Shown here: one piece after another, positions 1 to 7,692 of the stretch | How the letters are laid out: each line of letters opens with the position of its first letter | Position numbering within the stretch: position 1 is the first letter of the stretch | Assembly: GCA_900544255.1 (NCBI GenBank) | Contig: UQUM01000017.1 | Coordinates: 1 to 44,622, forward strand | DNA length: 44,622 nt | Reading direction: 5' to 3' | Source of the DNA: an uncultured Sutterella sp. | GTDB lineage: Bacteria; Pseudomonadota; Gammaproteobacteria; Burkholderiales; Burkholderiaceae_F | Position numbers and translations under genes: made by a program | Notes under the pieces: model-generated | Told to the model about the DNA's origin: nothing | What the model saw: the letters and a program-made list of their open reading frames with translations, nothing else | Databases searched by the model: none

Positions 1-152
1 AGGGCGTTTTCAGACACCGATTTTCCGTAAAACCGGTAGAACCTCCTTGTGAAAGCCACGCAATGGTTCCACGCCAAAGCACCGGCATTGATTTGTCGGT
101 GCAGTTTCGTATTGCGCTTAGCCGAAAGTAGCTTGTATTTGTAGGTTCTCAT
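1..152 (-). CDS. tnpB: TnpB/OrfB of an IS200/IS605-family element, N-terminal part (runs off the window)
   Basis: Reading the minus strand from an ATG at 152 gives an open frame to the window edge (50 complete codons). It begins MRTYKYKLLSAKRN and continues with HRQINAGALAWNHC and RRFYRFYGK. This is the pattern of the N-terminal helix-turn-helix of IS605 OrfB/TnpB proteins: a basic start, then an 'INxAGxxxNHC' stretch, then a K/R-Y-rich helix. TnpB proteins are RNA-guided nucleases carried by IS200/IS605 transposons. The catalytic RuvC and zinc-finger parts would lie left of the window, so whether the copy is intact cannot be told. No Shine-Dalgarno sequence is obvious before the ATG. A second, degenerate TnpB piece lies at 35559-35816. 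The family call comes from recognising the sequence pattern; no search was run. Confidence 0.8.
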   Translation of the reverse strand, partial: MRTYKYKLLSAKRNTKLHRQINAGALAWNHCVAFTRRFYRFYGKSVSENA

Positions 153-485
153 GGTTGAAATGATACAGCGGATCTTCCGTAGTTTTGAACACAACAACCT
201 GGGCGCCTTATATCCTCCTCCTGAAAGAACAGGTTTTACGGCGCGTGTGATAAAGGCTGTCGTTTTCGATTGCACGTTCGCTGAAGGCGTGACTGATGAG
301 AAGTCCGGTGTCGGCCATGTAGCTTTTTTAAAGCTCGAATCTACACCTAAACGAGATTTTTCACACCGTGGGTATCGGCAAAAAGCATTGCAACCGGCCT
401 GTGTCGGTTTGACAGAAAGTGTCCACGGGATCAGCATGACGGCCATCATTGACGAAAAGCGCCGACGGGCGCGGGAGAAAGCGGC
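153..485. other. Non-coding stretch between tnpB and the phosphoribosyltransferase gene
   Basis: No convincing gene is seen. The stretch should hold the left end of the IS200/IS605 element and the promoter of the phosphoribosyltransferase gene. A TTGACA hexamer is at 409-414, but the -10 seventeen bases further (CAGCAT) is poor. A small palindrome AGCTTTTTTAAAGCT lies near 321-335. The plus-strand open frame 151-528 overlaps the tnpB start region and the next gene, looks like no protein family, and was not accepted. Confidence 0.4.
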
Positions 486-1082
486 ATGGCGGAACAAAAG
501 TATTTCGACTTTGAGATTTGCGGTTTAAAGCGCCGGCTTCCGTTTGTGAAGATTGCGGACGATTTGGCGCTCGCGAGTTTTGTCTGTCTTTCGGATACGG
601 AGTTGGTCTCACGCGTGGCACCGGAACTCGTGAAGCGGTTGCCGCCCGTCGATATCCTCATGACGGCGGAAGCCAAAGGCATCATTCTTACGTATGAAAT
701 GAGCCGCCTCTTGGGACACAAAGAATTCGTCGTCGCGCGCAAGACGCGCAAGCCCTATATGGTGAACCCGATTTCGCACAAGGCGTGTTCAGTGACGACG
801 CAAAAAGAACAAACCCTGTGGTTGGACGGCGTGGAAGCCGAGAAGATTCGAGGGAAGCGTGTGGCGTTGGTGGACGACGTGATCGCGACCGGGGAGTCGC
901 TTGCGGCAATTGAGGCGCTTGCAAAGGCGGCAGGAGCCGAAATCGTGGCGCGGGCCGCCATTTTGGCGGAATTGGAAGCCGTAGACCGCAAGGATATCAT
1001 CTACCTCAAGGAACATTTTGTGTTCCGTCCTAACCCGGACGGAACGTTTACGCCTCTCAAAAGTCTCAAAGATCGCCGGTAA
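486..1082 (+). CDS. Phosphoribosyltransferase family protein (adenine/xanthine type)
   Basis: 198-aa cytosolic enzyme of the type I phosphoribosyltransferase fold. The PRPP-binding loop VALVDDVIATGES is at residues 126-138. Upstream are blocks typical of an adenine-phosphoribosyltransferase-like family: a GLKRRLP start, TAEAKGI near 60-65 and ARKTRKPYM near 84-92. Such enzymes join a purine base to PRPP to give the nucleotide; the exact base cannot be read from the sequence. The ATG at 486 is preceded by GGGAGAAAG at good spacing. The gene stands alone between a mobile-element end and a convergent MetE-like gene. It could also act as a PRPP-sensing regulator, as some PRT-fold proteins do, but no DNA-binding domain is present. 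Confidence 0.8.
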   Translation: MAEQKYFDFEICGLKRRLPFVKIADDLALASFVCLSDTELVSRVAPELVKRLPPVDILMTAEAKGIILTYEMSRLLGHKEFVVARKTRKPYMVNPISHKACSVTTQKEQTLWLDGVEAEKIRGKRVALVDDVIATGESLAAIEALAKAAGAEIVARAAILAELEAVDRKDIIYLKEHFVFRPNPDGTFTPLKSLKDRR

Positions 1083-1135
1083 ACGGACGCTTCCCGCCGT
1101 GAGGCAAACAGCGATCGTTCACCGGTTCACGGTCG

Positions 1136-2263
1136 TCAAAGGGCGTCGGGCCACACTTCTCGGGCAATCTCTACGATGAGACGAATCTTGGCCCATTGAT
1201 CCTCTTCTGTGAGGATATTGCCTTCTTCCGTGGAAGAAAAGCCGCACTGTGGTGAGAGCGCCAACTGGTTGAGCGGAACGTATTTGGCCGCTTCGGAAAT
1301 TCTGGCTTTGACGGCGTCTTTCTTTTCTAATTCAGGGAATTTCGATGTGACGAGTCCCAGAACGACTGTCTGATCCTTAATGAACCGCAGCGGCTCGAAG
1401 CCGCCTGCGCGGTCGGAATCGTATTCGAGGAAAAAGCCGTCCACATTGCAGTGGGCAAAGAGAATTTCGGCAACGGGTTCATAACCGCCGGAACTGAACC
1501 AGGTGGAACGGAAATTGCCGCGGCAGATGTGCATCGTTACCGTCATGTCGGCGGGTTTGGCGGCGAGAATCTTATTGAGGCACGCCACATAAAGCCGTCC
1601 CACGCGGTCGACGTCAATGCCGCGCGCTGCGTAGGCCGCGCGTTTTTCCGCAGAGCAGAATTCGCCCCAGCTCGTGTCGTCCAACTGCAGGTAGCGGCAG
1701 CCTCGGGCGTAGAACGCGAGCATGGCGTCAATCCAGCACTGCGCGATGTCGTCCATGAGAAGCGCTTCGTTGTCACGATAACGTTCGATCGGCGTGTAGT
1801 TCGTACAGCGTACGCAGCAGATCAGGTGTAGCATGGACGGGGACGGAATCGTTTGTTTCACTGGAGCGCCGGCTGCGGCGTCTTTCAAAAAGTCAAATCC
1901 AGCCAAGAACGAATGATTTTCAGGGAAGGCGATTTTGTCCGCAATGACGACGGTTTCTGCGTTGGGCTGATGCCCTTTGAACTCTACGGACCACGACTCC
2001 GCCTTCACATGACGAAGCCCCTTGAGTTCCGCGAGGAAATCAAGATGCCACATGTGGCGTCGGAATTCGCCGTCGGTGACGGCGACGAGTCCGGCGGCTT
2101 TTTCTTTAGCAACGAGATCACGGATGGCGTCGTTTTCGACGGCGGTAAGTGCCTCTCGGGACAGAGTGCCGGCGGCAAATTGAGCACGAGCTTCTTTAAC
2201 GGCGGCAGGGCGCAGGAAACTGCCGACGATGTCGGCACGGTACGGCGGATTCACTTGGGACAT
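1136..2263 (-). CDS. MetE-like cobalamin-independent methyltransferase, C-terminal-domain type
   Basis: 375 aa, half the size of full MetE and corresponding to its catalytic C-terminal barrel (UROD/MetE-like fold; compare the short YxjG/YxjH-type proteins). The zinc/thiol ligand pattern of MetE is complete: H245 and C247 in HICRGN, E280 in FFLEYDS, C340 in SPQCGFSS. The early ADIVGSFLRP also fits the family. The likely reaction is methyl transfer to homocysteine or a related thiol; the donor is unknown because the folate-binding half is absent. ATG at 2263 is preferred to an in-frame GTG at 2275 because GTGAGG sits just before it. It lies 80 bp downstream of the MFS gene on the same strand. 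Its ribosome site can be buried in a hairpin (separate entry). Confidence 0.82.
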   Translation of the reverse strand: MSQVNPPYRADIVGSFLRPAAVKEARAQFAAGTLSREALTAVENDAIRDLVAKEKAAGLVAVTDGEFRRHMWHLDFLAELKGLRHVKAESWSVEFKGHQPNAETVVIADKIAFPENHSFLAGFDFLKDAAAGAPVKQTIPSPSMLHLICCVRCTNYTPIERYRDNEALLMDDIAQCWIDAMLAFYARGCRYLQLDDTSWGEFCSAEKRAAYAARGIDVDRVGRLYVACLNKILAAKPADMTVTMHICRGNFRSTWFSSGGYEPVAEILFAHCNVDGFFLEYDSDRAGGFEPLRFIKDQTVVLGLVTSKFPELEKKDAVKARISEAAKYVPLNQLALSPQCGFSSTEEGNILTEEDQWAKIRLIVEIAREVWPDAL

Positions 2264-2269
2264 GATGAT

Positions 2270-2292
2270 CCTCACTCAAAAAATGGGTGAGG
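2270..2292 (-). promoter_or_regulatory. Hairpin covering the ribosome binding site of the MetE-like gene
   Basis: On the minus strand CCTCAC (2292-2287) can pair with GTGAGG (2275-2270), six pairs around an 11-base A/T-rich loop. The 3' arm is the Shine-Dalgarno sequence of the ATG at 2263. Translation could be controlled by opening this stem. A TTGACA lies upstream at 2347-2342 (minus) without a clear -10 partner. Confidence 0.4.
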
Positions 2293-2343
2293 TCATTGTG
2301 CCAGGCTCAGGCGCGGGAGTCGTCGGTAATACCGCAACGATTG

Positions 2344-3513
2344 TCAATTTTTCGGAAAAATAGCGCGGTGGCCTGAAGCGAGTACGGCAGACCCGGTCCA
2401 AACGATGACGGCGGCGGCAAGGAAACCGGCTCCCGCCGTGACGCCGGCGAGCGCAAAGAGCCCCCCGAAAATCCAGGGACCGAGCCCTGCGATGAGATAC
2501 CCTGTGCCTTGAGCCGCGGCAGAGAGTGCCAGCATCGCGTCAGCATTCGGACTTTTTTCCGAAATGAAGATGAGGGCGACGCTGAACATTAATCCCTGGG
2601 GGACGCCCGCGAGGATACAGCCCGCCCAGGCAGTGAAGCCTCCCGCAAGCCACCCGGCAATCCCGAAGAGAAAGAGAATCCCGAGGATCACGGCCGCCCG
2701 GCGCAGCGTCTTGCAGAGGCGGAGAAATTCCTTGGTGACGAGGCTTGCAAAGAACCCCGAAAGCAAAAAGAGGCCTGAAGCGGTACCGGCAGTGGCCGTG
2801 GTGAAGTCGCCGGTTTCCGTAAGAATCGTCGGCAGCCAGGCGCTTACTGTGTAGATGGTGAGGGACTGCAGTCCCATGGTGAGAATGACGGGCCAGGCGG
2901 CCGGTGTTGCCACGAGCCTCAGCGCTTCAGTGAGGCGTCCCTGTTGTCCGCCCGCGTTGCGGGCCGGTGCGGCCATGAGCCAAAGTACGAGTCCCAAACA
3001 GCCCAAGAGGCCCCAGAAGGCAAAGGTCGGTACGGGTGTCGTCGTGAGGGATGCCAAAGGGGCTGCCGTGGCGGCACCGACGGCGCCCGAGAGACTGATG
3101 AGGGCGGTGAAGATGCCCATGGCGCGGTTCACGTCCTGCGGAAATGCGCTGCGGATGACGACGGGGATCGACACGTTGAGAAGCGCGATACCGGCGCCGA
3201 CGGCTGCTGTGCTGATAAAAAGAAGCGGAACGGCATTCACGGTGCGGCAGAGACTTCCTGCGGCGACGGCGGCAAGCGCCGCAGTGAGCACCGCTTGCAG
3301 ACTTCCCAAAGTTTTGGTGAGAGGTTGCGCGGCAAAGGAAAAAAGACCGAATGCCGCCACGGGAAGCGCATTGAGGAAACCGAACTCGATGTACGTGAGT
3401 GAAAACGACTGCATCACGGTGTCGGCCACCGGCCCCACCGCGGTGACGGGGCCCCGCATGACGAGGACGGCCGCGAAAACCGCAACCGCCGTGAGTAAGA
3501 AGGACTTCTTCAC
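2344..3513 (-). CDS. MFS transporter, CynX/NimT-like
   Basis: 389-aa inner-membrane carrier with about twelve hydrophobic segments. It starts with a membrane segment followed by MRGPVTAVGPV, as in the CynX/NimT (cyanate/nitroimidazole-type) branch of the major facilitator superfamily. There is no signal peptide. The start is a GTG at 3513, six bases after the asparaginase stop, so the two are almost surely co-transcribed. Substrate is unknown; linkage to the asparaginase suggests a small organic anion or amino-acid-derived compound, but this is inference. Confidence 0.75.
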   Translation of the reverse strand: MKKSFLLTAVAVFAAVLVMRGPVTAVGPVADTVMQSFSLTYIEFGFLNALPVAAFGLFSFAAQPLTKTLGSLQAVLTAALAAVAAGSLCRTVNAVPLLFISTAAVGAGIALLNVSIPVVIRSAFPQDVNRAMGIFTALISLSGAVGAATAAPLASLTTTPVPTFAFWGLLGCLGLVLWLMAAPARNAGGQQGRLTEALRLVATPAAWPVILTMGLQSLTIYTVSAWLPTILTETGDFTTATAGTASGLFLLSGFFASLVTKEFLRLCKTLRRAAVILGILFLFGIAGWLAGGFTAWAGCILAGVPQGLMFSVALIFISEKSPNADAMLALSAAAQGTGYLIAGLGPWIFGGLFALAGVTAGAGFLAAAVIVWTGSAVLASGHRAIFPKN

Positions 3514-3519
3514 GTTAGG

Positions 3520-4512
3520 TCAGTACTGTGCGAACATCGCAGCGGCTTCCGCCGGGTTCGACGTTACCGTGAGAATCAGCTGCAGGAGAATACGGGCTTT
3601 CTGCGGCGACAGGGTGCCCGCGGGAATGAAGCCCGCCTTCTGCCACTTTGCGAGGCCTTCGGTCACGCACCCGGCGTTGATGCGGGACGCACGTACGATG
3701 AGAACGCCTTTTTCCGCGGCGTCAAAAAGCCAAGGGTCGGTGGATTCGTGAACGGAGCCGTTGCCGGTACCGGCGTGAATGAGCCCCTTAGCGCCTGCGG
3801 CGACGGCGGCACGAACGAGCACTCCGTCGTCATCGGCGTGACTCATGACGATGTCAACGCGCGGCAGCGCCTTTTTCGGGATGGAGAAAAGGGTGGCCGT
3901 CGTATGCTTTTTGACGGGCGTCTGCATGAAGTCGATCCGGGCGCCGGCAATGAGCCCGAGGCATCCGTAGTCAAAGCTGCCGAAAGCGTCACAGTTTGTG
4001 GGATGCTGTTTGGCGGCGGTGCGGGCGCTGTAGATGCGGTCGTTTAAGACGAGGAGAACGCCTTTACCCTTGGCGTCGGGGTGTACTGCAACGCGCACGG
4101 CATCGTAAAGATTGAAGGGGCCGTCGGCACTTAAGGCCGTTGCGGGGCGCATCGCTCCCGTAAAGACCACGGGTTTCTCAGTTTTTAAAACGAGATGCAG
4201 GAAAAACGCCGTTTCTTCCATGGTGTCCGTGCCGTGGGTGACGACAAAGCCCGTGACGTCGGGGTCGGCGGCGAGCGCCTCAATGCGTTCAGCCAAACGC
4301 ACCCAGACGGAGGACGTCATGGAACTCGAATCAATGTTGCTTACCTGCTCAACCGAAATGCGGGCGACGGTGTTTAAAGCCGGAACAGCATCCACAAGGT
4401 CGCTCACTTTGACCTTGTCAATGGAGTAGCCCGTGACCTGTTGGGCGTTGGCGCCGGAACTTACAATCGTGCCGCCGGTGGCGAAAATGACGACTTTGGG
4501 CAAAGACTGCAT
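3520..4512 (-). CDS. L-asparaginase/glutaminase family amidohydrolase
   Basis: 330 aa. Hydrolyses asparagine (possibly glutamine) to the acid and ammonia. Both active-site blocks are visible: ATGGTI at residues 11-16 (nucleophile T15) and VTHGTDTMEE at 91-100 (T95, D96). The middle sequence (VSNIDSSSMT) resembles type II enzymes, yet no signal peptide is seen, so it should be cytosolic. ATG at 4512 follows a GGAG at good spacing, 12 bases after the rsmA stop. It sits at the tail of the lptD-surA-pdxA-rsmA operon, where enterics have apaG-apaH. The released aspartate could feed the C4-dicarboxylate metabolism seen elsewhere in the window (DcuC, malic enzyme); that link is inference. Confidence 0.88.
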   Translation of the reverse strand: MQSLPKVVIFATGGTIVSSGANAQQVTGYSIDKVKVSDLVDAVPALNTVARISVEQVSNIDSSSMTSSVWVRLAERIEALAADPDVTGFVVTHGTDTMEETAFFLHLVLKTEKPVVFTGAMRPATALSADGPFNLYDAVRVAVHPDAKGKGVLLVLNDRIYSARTAAKQHPTNCDAFGSFDYGCLGLIAGARIDFMQTPVKKHTTATLFSIPKKALPRVDIVMSHADDDGVLVRAAVAAGAKGLIHAGTGNGSVHESTDPWLFDAAEKGVLIVRASRINAGCVTEGLAKWQKAGFIPAGTLSPQKARILLQLILTVTSNPAEAAAMFAQY

Positions 4513-4524
4513 GTTTTTTCTCCG

Positions 4525-5355
4525 TTAATCGTTGATACCGCCCGGAATATAGGGTTTGACGCCCAAGGCTTCCGCCTTCTTGGTGAGGGCGACGAAATCT
4601 TCCAAGGGGAGTTTCTCCGCGCGTTCCTGCGGGTTGACGCCCGCGGCCTTGATGTCGTCTTCGCTCATCAGAACCGACAAAGCGTTTCGAAGCGTCTTGC
4701 GGCGCTGGGCGAAGGCGTTGGCGACGACGGAAGAAAAAAGGGCAAAATCCACGGCCGGTACGTCTTCGGGCTTTTTGGGAATCATGCGCACGACGGAACT
4801 CACGACCTTCGGCGCCGGCGTAAAGGCGCCGGGCGGCACGTCAAAAAGCTTGTGCATCTTGTAGCGCCACTGCAGCATCACGGAAAGACGCCCGTAAGTT
4901 TTGGTACCGGGTTCGGCCGTCATACGGTCCACGACTTCGCGCTGCAGCATGAAGTGCTGGTCAATGACGACGTCCGCGGCTTCCATCAGGTGAAACAAGA
5001 GGGGCGAAGAGATGTTGTAGGGGAGATTTCCCACGACGCGCAGGCGTTCATTGCCTGCGACTTTTTTCCAATCAAGCGTCAGCGCGTCGGCTTCGATGAG
5101 CGTCAGCTGTTGCTGCGTGAACTGGGTTTTCAACCACCCGGCCAAATCCCGGTCGATTTCGACGGCGCGCACGTGACCGGCTCCCGCAATCAGCTCTCGG
5201 GTCAACGCCGCCTGACCCGGGCCGATTTCTACGACGGCTTGTCCCGGTTCGGCATCCACGGCTTTGGCGATGCGTCCGATCCAGTATTCATCCTTTAAGA
5301 AGTTCTGACCGAAGCGTTTTCTCGCCTTATGGCCTTCCATCATCTGCATAGTCAT
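4525..5355 (-). CDS. rsmA: 16S rRNA (adenine1518-N6/adenine1519-N6)-dimethyltransferase
   Basis: 276 aa, usual KsgA length. Dimethylates two adjacent adenines in helix 45 of 16S rRNA late in 30S assembly, using S-adenosylmethionine. Visible motifs: RFGQNFL at 14-20, SAM-binding EIGPGQ at 43-48, catalytic NLPYNIS at 110-116. ATG at 5355 has GGAA at suitable spacing; further in-frame ATGs at codons 3, 5 and 6 leave a few residues of doubt. It lies 19 bases after the pdxA stop in the conserved lptD-surA-pdxA-rsmA order. Confidence 0.96.
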   Translation of the reverse strand: MTMQMMEGHKARKRFGQNFLKDEYWIGRIAKAVDAEPGQAVVEIGPGQAALTRELIAGAGHVRAVEIDRDLAGWLKTQFTQQQLTLIEADALTLDWKKVAGNERLRVVGNLPYNISSPLLFHLMEAADVVIDQHFMLQREVVDRMTAEPGTKTYGRLSVMLQWRYKMHKLFDVPPGAFTPAPKVVSSVVRMIPKKPEDVPAVDFALFSSVVANAFAQRRKTLRNALSVLMSEDDIKAAGVNPQERAEKLPLEDFVALTKKAEALGVKPYIPGGIND

Positions 5356-5374
5356 TGGTTCCGATCTAAAAAAT

Positions 5375-6334
5375 TTAAAGGCGTTGCGCGCGGTGCGCCA
5401 TGCGGCGCGCGAGGTGCAGGGCTGCCGTCATGGAGCCCGCGTCGGCAATGCCCTTCCCGGCAATGTCAAGTGCCGTCCCGTGATCGACCGAGGTGCGGAT
5501 CCAGGGAAGCCCCAGCGTCACGTTGACGCCGTGACCGAACCCTTCCCGTTTTAAGACGGGAAGACCCTGGTCGTGGTACATGCAGAGGACGGCGTCGTAC
5601 TGCCGTTCATGCTCCCGCACAAAAATTGTGTCCGCAGGCCACGGACCCGTGACGGACAGTCCTTTGGCCCTGGCGCGTTTTAAGGCGGGTTCAATCACGT
5701 CGATTTCTTCGCGCCCCATGTGTCCGGCTTCACCCGCGTGGGGGTTCAACCCCGTAACGGCGATTTTGGGATCCGAGAGCCCATAGTAGGTTTTGAGGGC
5801 ACGATGAAGAATCGAGAGGGTCTCATCAAGGCGCTCGCCCGTAATGGCGGCGGAAAGCTCCTTGATGGGAAGGTGCGTCGTGACGAGCGGCACCTTGAGC
5901 GCATCGTCGGCTTCGCTTGAAACGAGCATCATGACGACGCGCTTTACCCGGCTGCGATCGGCAAAGAATTCTGTGTGCCCCGTAAAGTGAAGACCCGCGT
6001 CGCAGAGAATGCTTTTTTGCACGGGAGCAGTGGCCACGGCTGCAAAATCGCCGGCCAAGGCGCCGTCGCAACCCCGTTCCAGAAGTTTTACGACGTAGGC
6101 GCTGTTGCGGACGTCGAGCTGCCCCGGCACGGCCGGCACCGAAAGCGGCACGTCTTCAACGGAGACGTTCGCGGGAAGCGTCGGCAGCCCCAGTTTTTTG
6201 CGCGTTGCGTCCAAAAGCGCCCGGTCGCCCAGAAGGACGATCGGGTAATCGGCGGCAACCGCGGCTTTGAGAGCCACTTCCGGACCGATGCCGGCGGGTT
6301 CGCCCGTCGTCACCGCAATCGGTTTTTCACGCAT
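5375..6334 (-). CDS. pdxA: 4-hydroxythreonine-4-phosphate dehydrogenase
   Basis: 319 aa. NAD-dependent oxidation of 4-phosphohydroxy-L-threonine in the DXP-dependent pyridoxal phosphate pathway, cytosolic dimer. The start TTGEPAGIGPE and the metal-binding histidine blocks FTGHTEFF, NPHAGEAGHMG and MYHDQGLPVLK are all present, ending with the usual TSVDHGTALDIAGKG. The ATG at 6334 is preferred; an in-frame GTG directly before it (6337) is possible since GAGG lies 6 to 9 bases away from the two. The surA stop is 11 bases upstream, so the genes are co-transcribed. Confidence 0.95.
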   Translation of the reverse strand: MREKPIAVTTGEPAGIGPEVALKAAVAADYPIVLLGDRALLDATRKKLGLPTLPANVSVEDVPLSVPAVPGQLDVRNSAYVVKLLERGCDGALAGDFAAVATAPVQKSILCDAGLHFTGHTEFFADRSRVKRVVMMLVSSEADDALKVPLVTTHLPIKELSAAITGERLDETLSILHRALKTYYGLSDPKIAVTGLNPHAGEAGHMGREEIDVIEPALKRARAKGLSVTGPWPADTIFVREHERQYDAVLCMYHDQGLPVLKREGFGHGVNVTLGLPWIRTSVDHGTALDIAGKGIADAGSMTAALHLARRMAHRAQRL

Positions 6335-6345
6335 CACGACGAACC

Positions 6346-7692
6346 TCAGAGATTTTCACGACGGATTTCGACGTAGGCCTGATCGTGCAGTTCGCGCTGC
6401 CACGTCGCGACGGCTTCGGTAAGTTTCTTTTCGCGAAGTGCCTGCTGAGCCGCAAGGCGCGAGCGTTTGGCGTCCGCCTTTTGTTCGCGGCGTTCCACGA
6501 CCTGAATGAGGTGATAGCCGTACTGCGTGCGCACGGGGTCGGAAATTTCGCCGGGTTTCAGGCGCTTCATCACGTCTTCAAAAGCGGGCACCGTGTCCCC
6601 GGCCTGCAGCCAGCCCAAATCCCCGCCGCGCGTCGCGGAAGGATCGGCGGAATTGAGGCGGGCATAGGTCGCAAAGTCGCCTTCGCCCTTTTCAATCTTC
6701 GCCTTGATGTCGCTTAAGCGGCGGATCACCTGATCTTCGGGCATCAGATCCGAGACGAACATCAGGATGTGGCGCACGTGTGTTTGTTCCACCGGAGCCC
6801 CTGCCAGCTTGGCTTCAACGCCGTTGCGCTGTTCGGCAAGTTTCAGAATGTGCAGCGCGCCGTCCGTTTCCACTTCGGCAATGTAGCCGGGTTTGAGGTG
6901 ATTCTTGATTGCCTGCCAGAAAACGGAAGGAAGACGCGTGGAATCACGCCATCCCAAGTCGCCCCCTTCAAGCGCGTCCGGTGCCTTGGAGTAAGCGGCG
7001 GCGAGTTTGCCGAAGTCTTCACCTTTCTTGGCACGATCCAAAAGGTCTTCGGCCGTGCGGCGGGCTTCGCGTTCGGTGGCGTCGTCTGCGTAGGGTAGCA
7101 GGATGTGTTCTACGCGGTATTCCGTGGTGTCGCTTCCGGTGAAGCCCGCTTGTTCCGCAAGATACGTGTCGACTTCACTTTCCGGAATGTTGATTTTCGA
7201 ATCCACTTCGCGTTCCCGCAGGCGCTGCTGCGTGATTTCTTCGCGAATCTGACTGCGGAACTGGCTCCAGGCAACGCCTTCTTCCCGGAGACGATCCCGC
7301 AGTTCATCCGTGGTCATGCGGTTGTTGCGGGCGATCTGCTCAATGGAGGCCGTCACCATCTGCTCATCAATGCGGATGCCGATTTCACGGGCCCGCTGCT
7401 GCATGGCTTTTTCCGTGATGAGGCGATCCAACACCTGAGCGCGCAACTGCGGCATCGGGGGAAGCTCGATATTTTGGCGGCGCAGGTTGATCGCCACCTG
7501 ATGCACGCGGTTCTGAAGTTCGAATTCCGTGATGACGTCGTTGTTGACGACGGCAATGATGCGGTCTAAGGGCACCACGGTTTCATTGGGTACCTGAGCG
7601 GCGTCTGAGGTCGGAGCAGTCTGGGCGTTGACGGTGCCCACGGCAAGAAGGGCCGCCGCGACGGCGCTGAATAATTTACTGGTAGTAGTCAT
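6346..7692 (-). CDS. surA: Periplasmic chaperone/peptidyl-prolyl isomerase SurA
   Basis: 448 aa. Escorts outer-membrane proteins such as LptD through the periplasm. A signal peptide covers residues 1-23 (ends GTVNA), followed by the SurA N-domain (about 40-175). Two parvulin (PpiC) domains follow at about 192-288 and 304-402, each with its GGDLGW block (243-248 and 357-362). The same frame stays open upstream to 7959, but the signal peptide fixes the start at ATG 7692. This start lies inside the 3' end of lptD (17-bp overlap), implying coupled translation of the chaperone with its client. Confidence 0.95.
   Translation of the reverse strand: MTTTSKLFSAVAAALLAVGTVNAQTAPTSDAAQVPNETVVPLDRIIAVVNNDVITEFELQNRVHQVAINLRRQNIELPPMPQLRAQVLDRLITEKAMQQRAREIGIRIDEQMVTASIEQIARNNRMTTDELRDRLREEGVAWSQFRSQIREEITQQRLREREVDSKINIPESEVDTYLAEQAGFTGSDTTEYRVEHILLPYADDATEREARRTAEDLLDRAKKGEDFGKLAAAYSKAPDALEGGDLGWRDSTRLPSVFWQAIKNHLKPGYIAEVETDGALHILKLAEQRNGVEAKLAGAPVEQTHVRHILMFVSDLMPEDQVIRRLSDIKAKIEKGEGDFATYARLNSADPSATRGGDLGWLQAGDTVPAFEDVMKRLKPGEISDPVRTQYGYHLIQVVERREQKADAKRSRLAAQQALREKKLTEAVATWQRELHDQAYVEIRRENL

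Noticed and set aside
151..528. 125-codon plus-strand open frame
   Set aside because: It overlaps the tnpB start region and the phosphoribosyltransferase gene in other frames, has no family look and no ribosome site.
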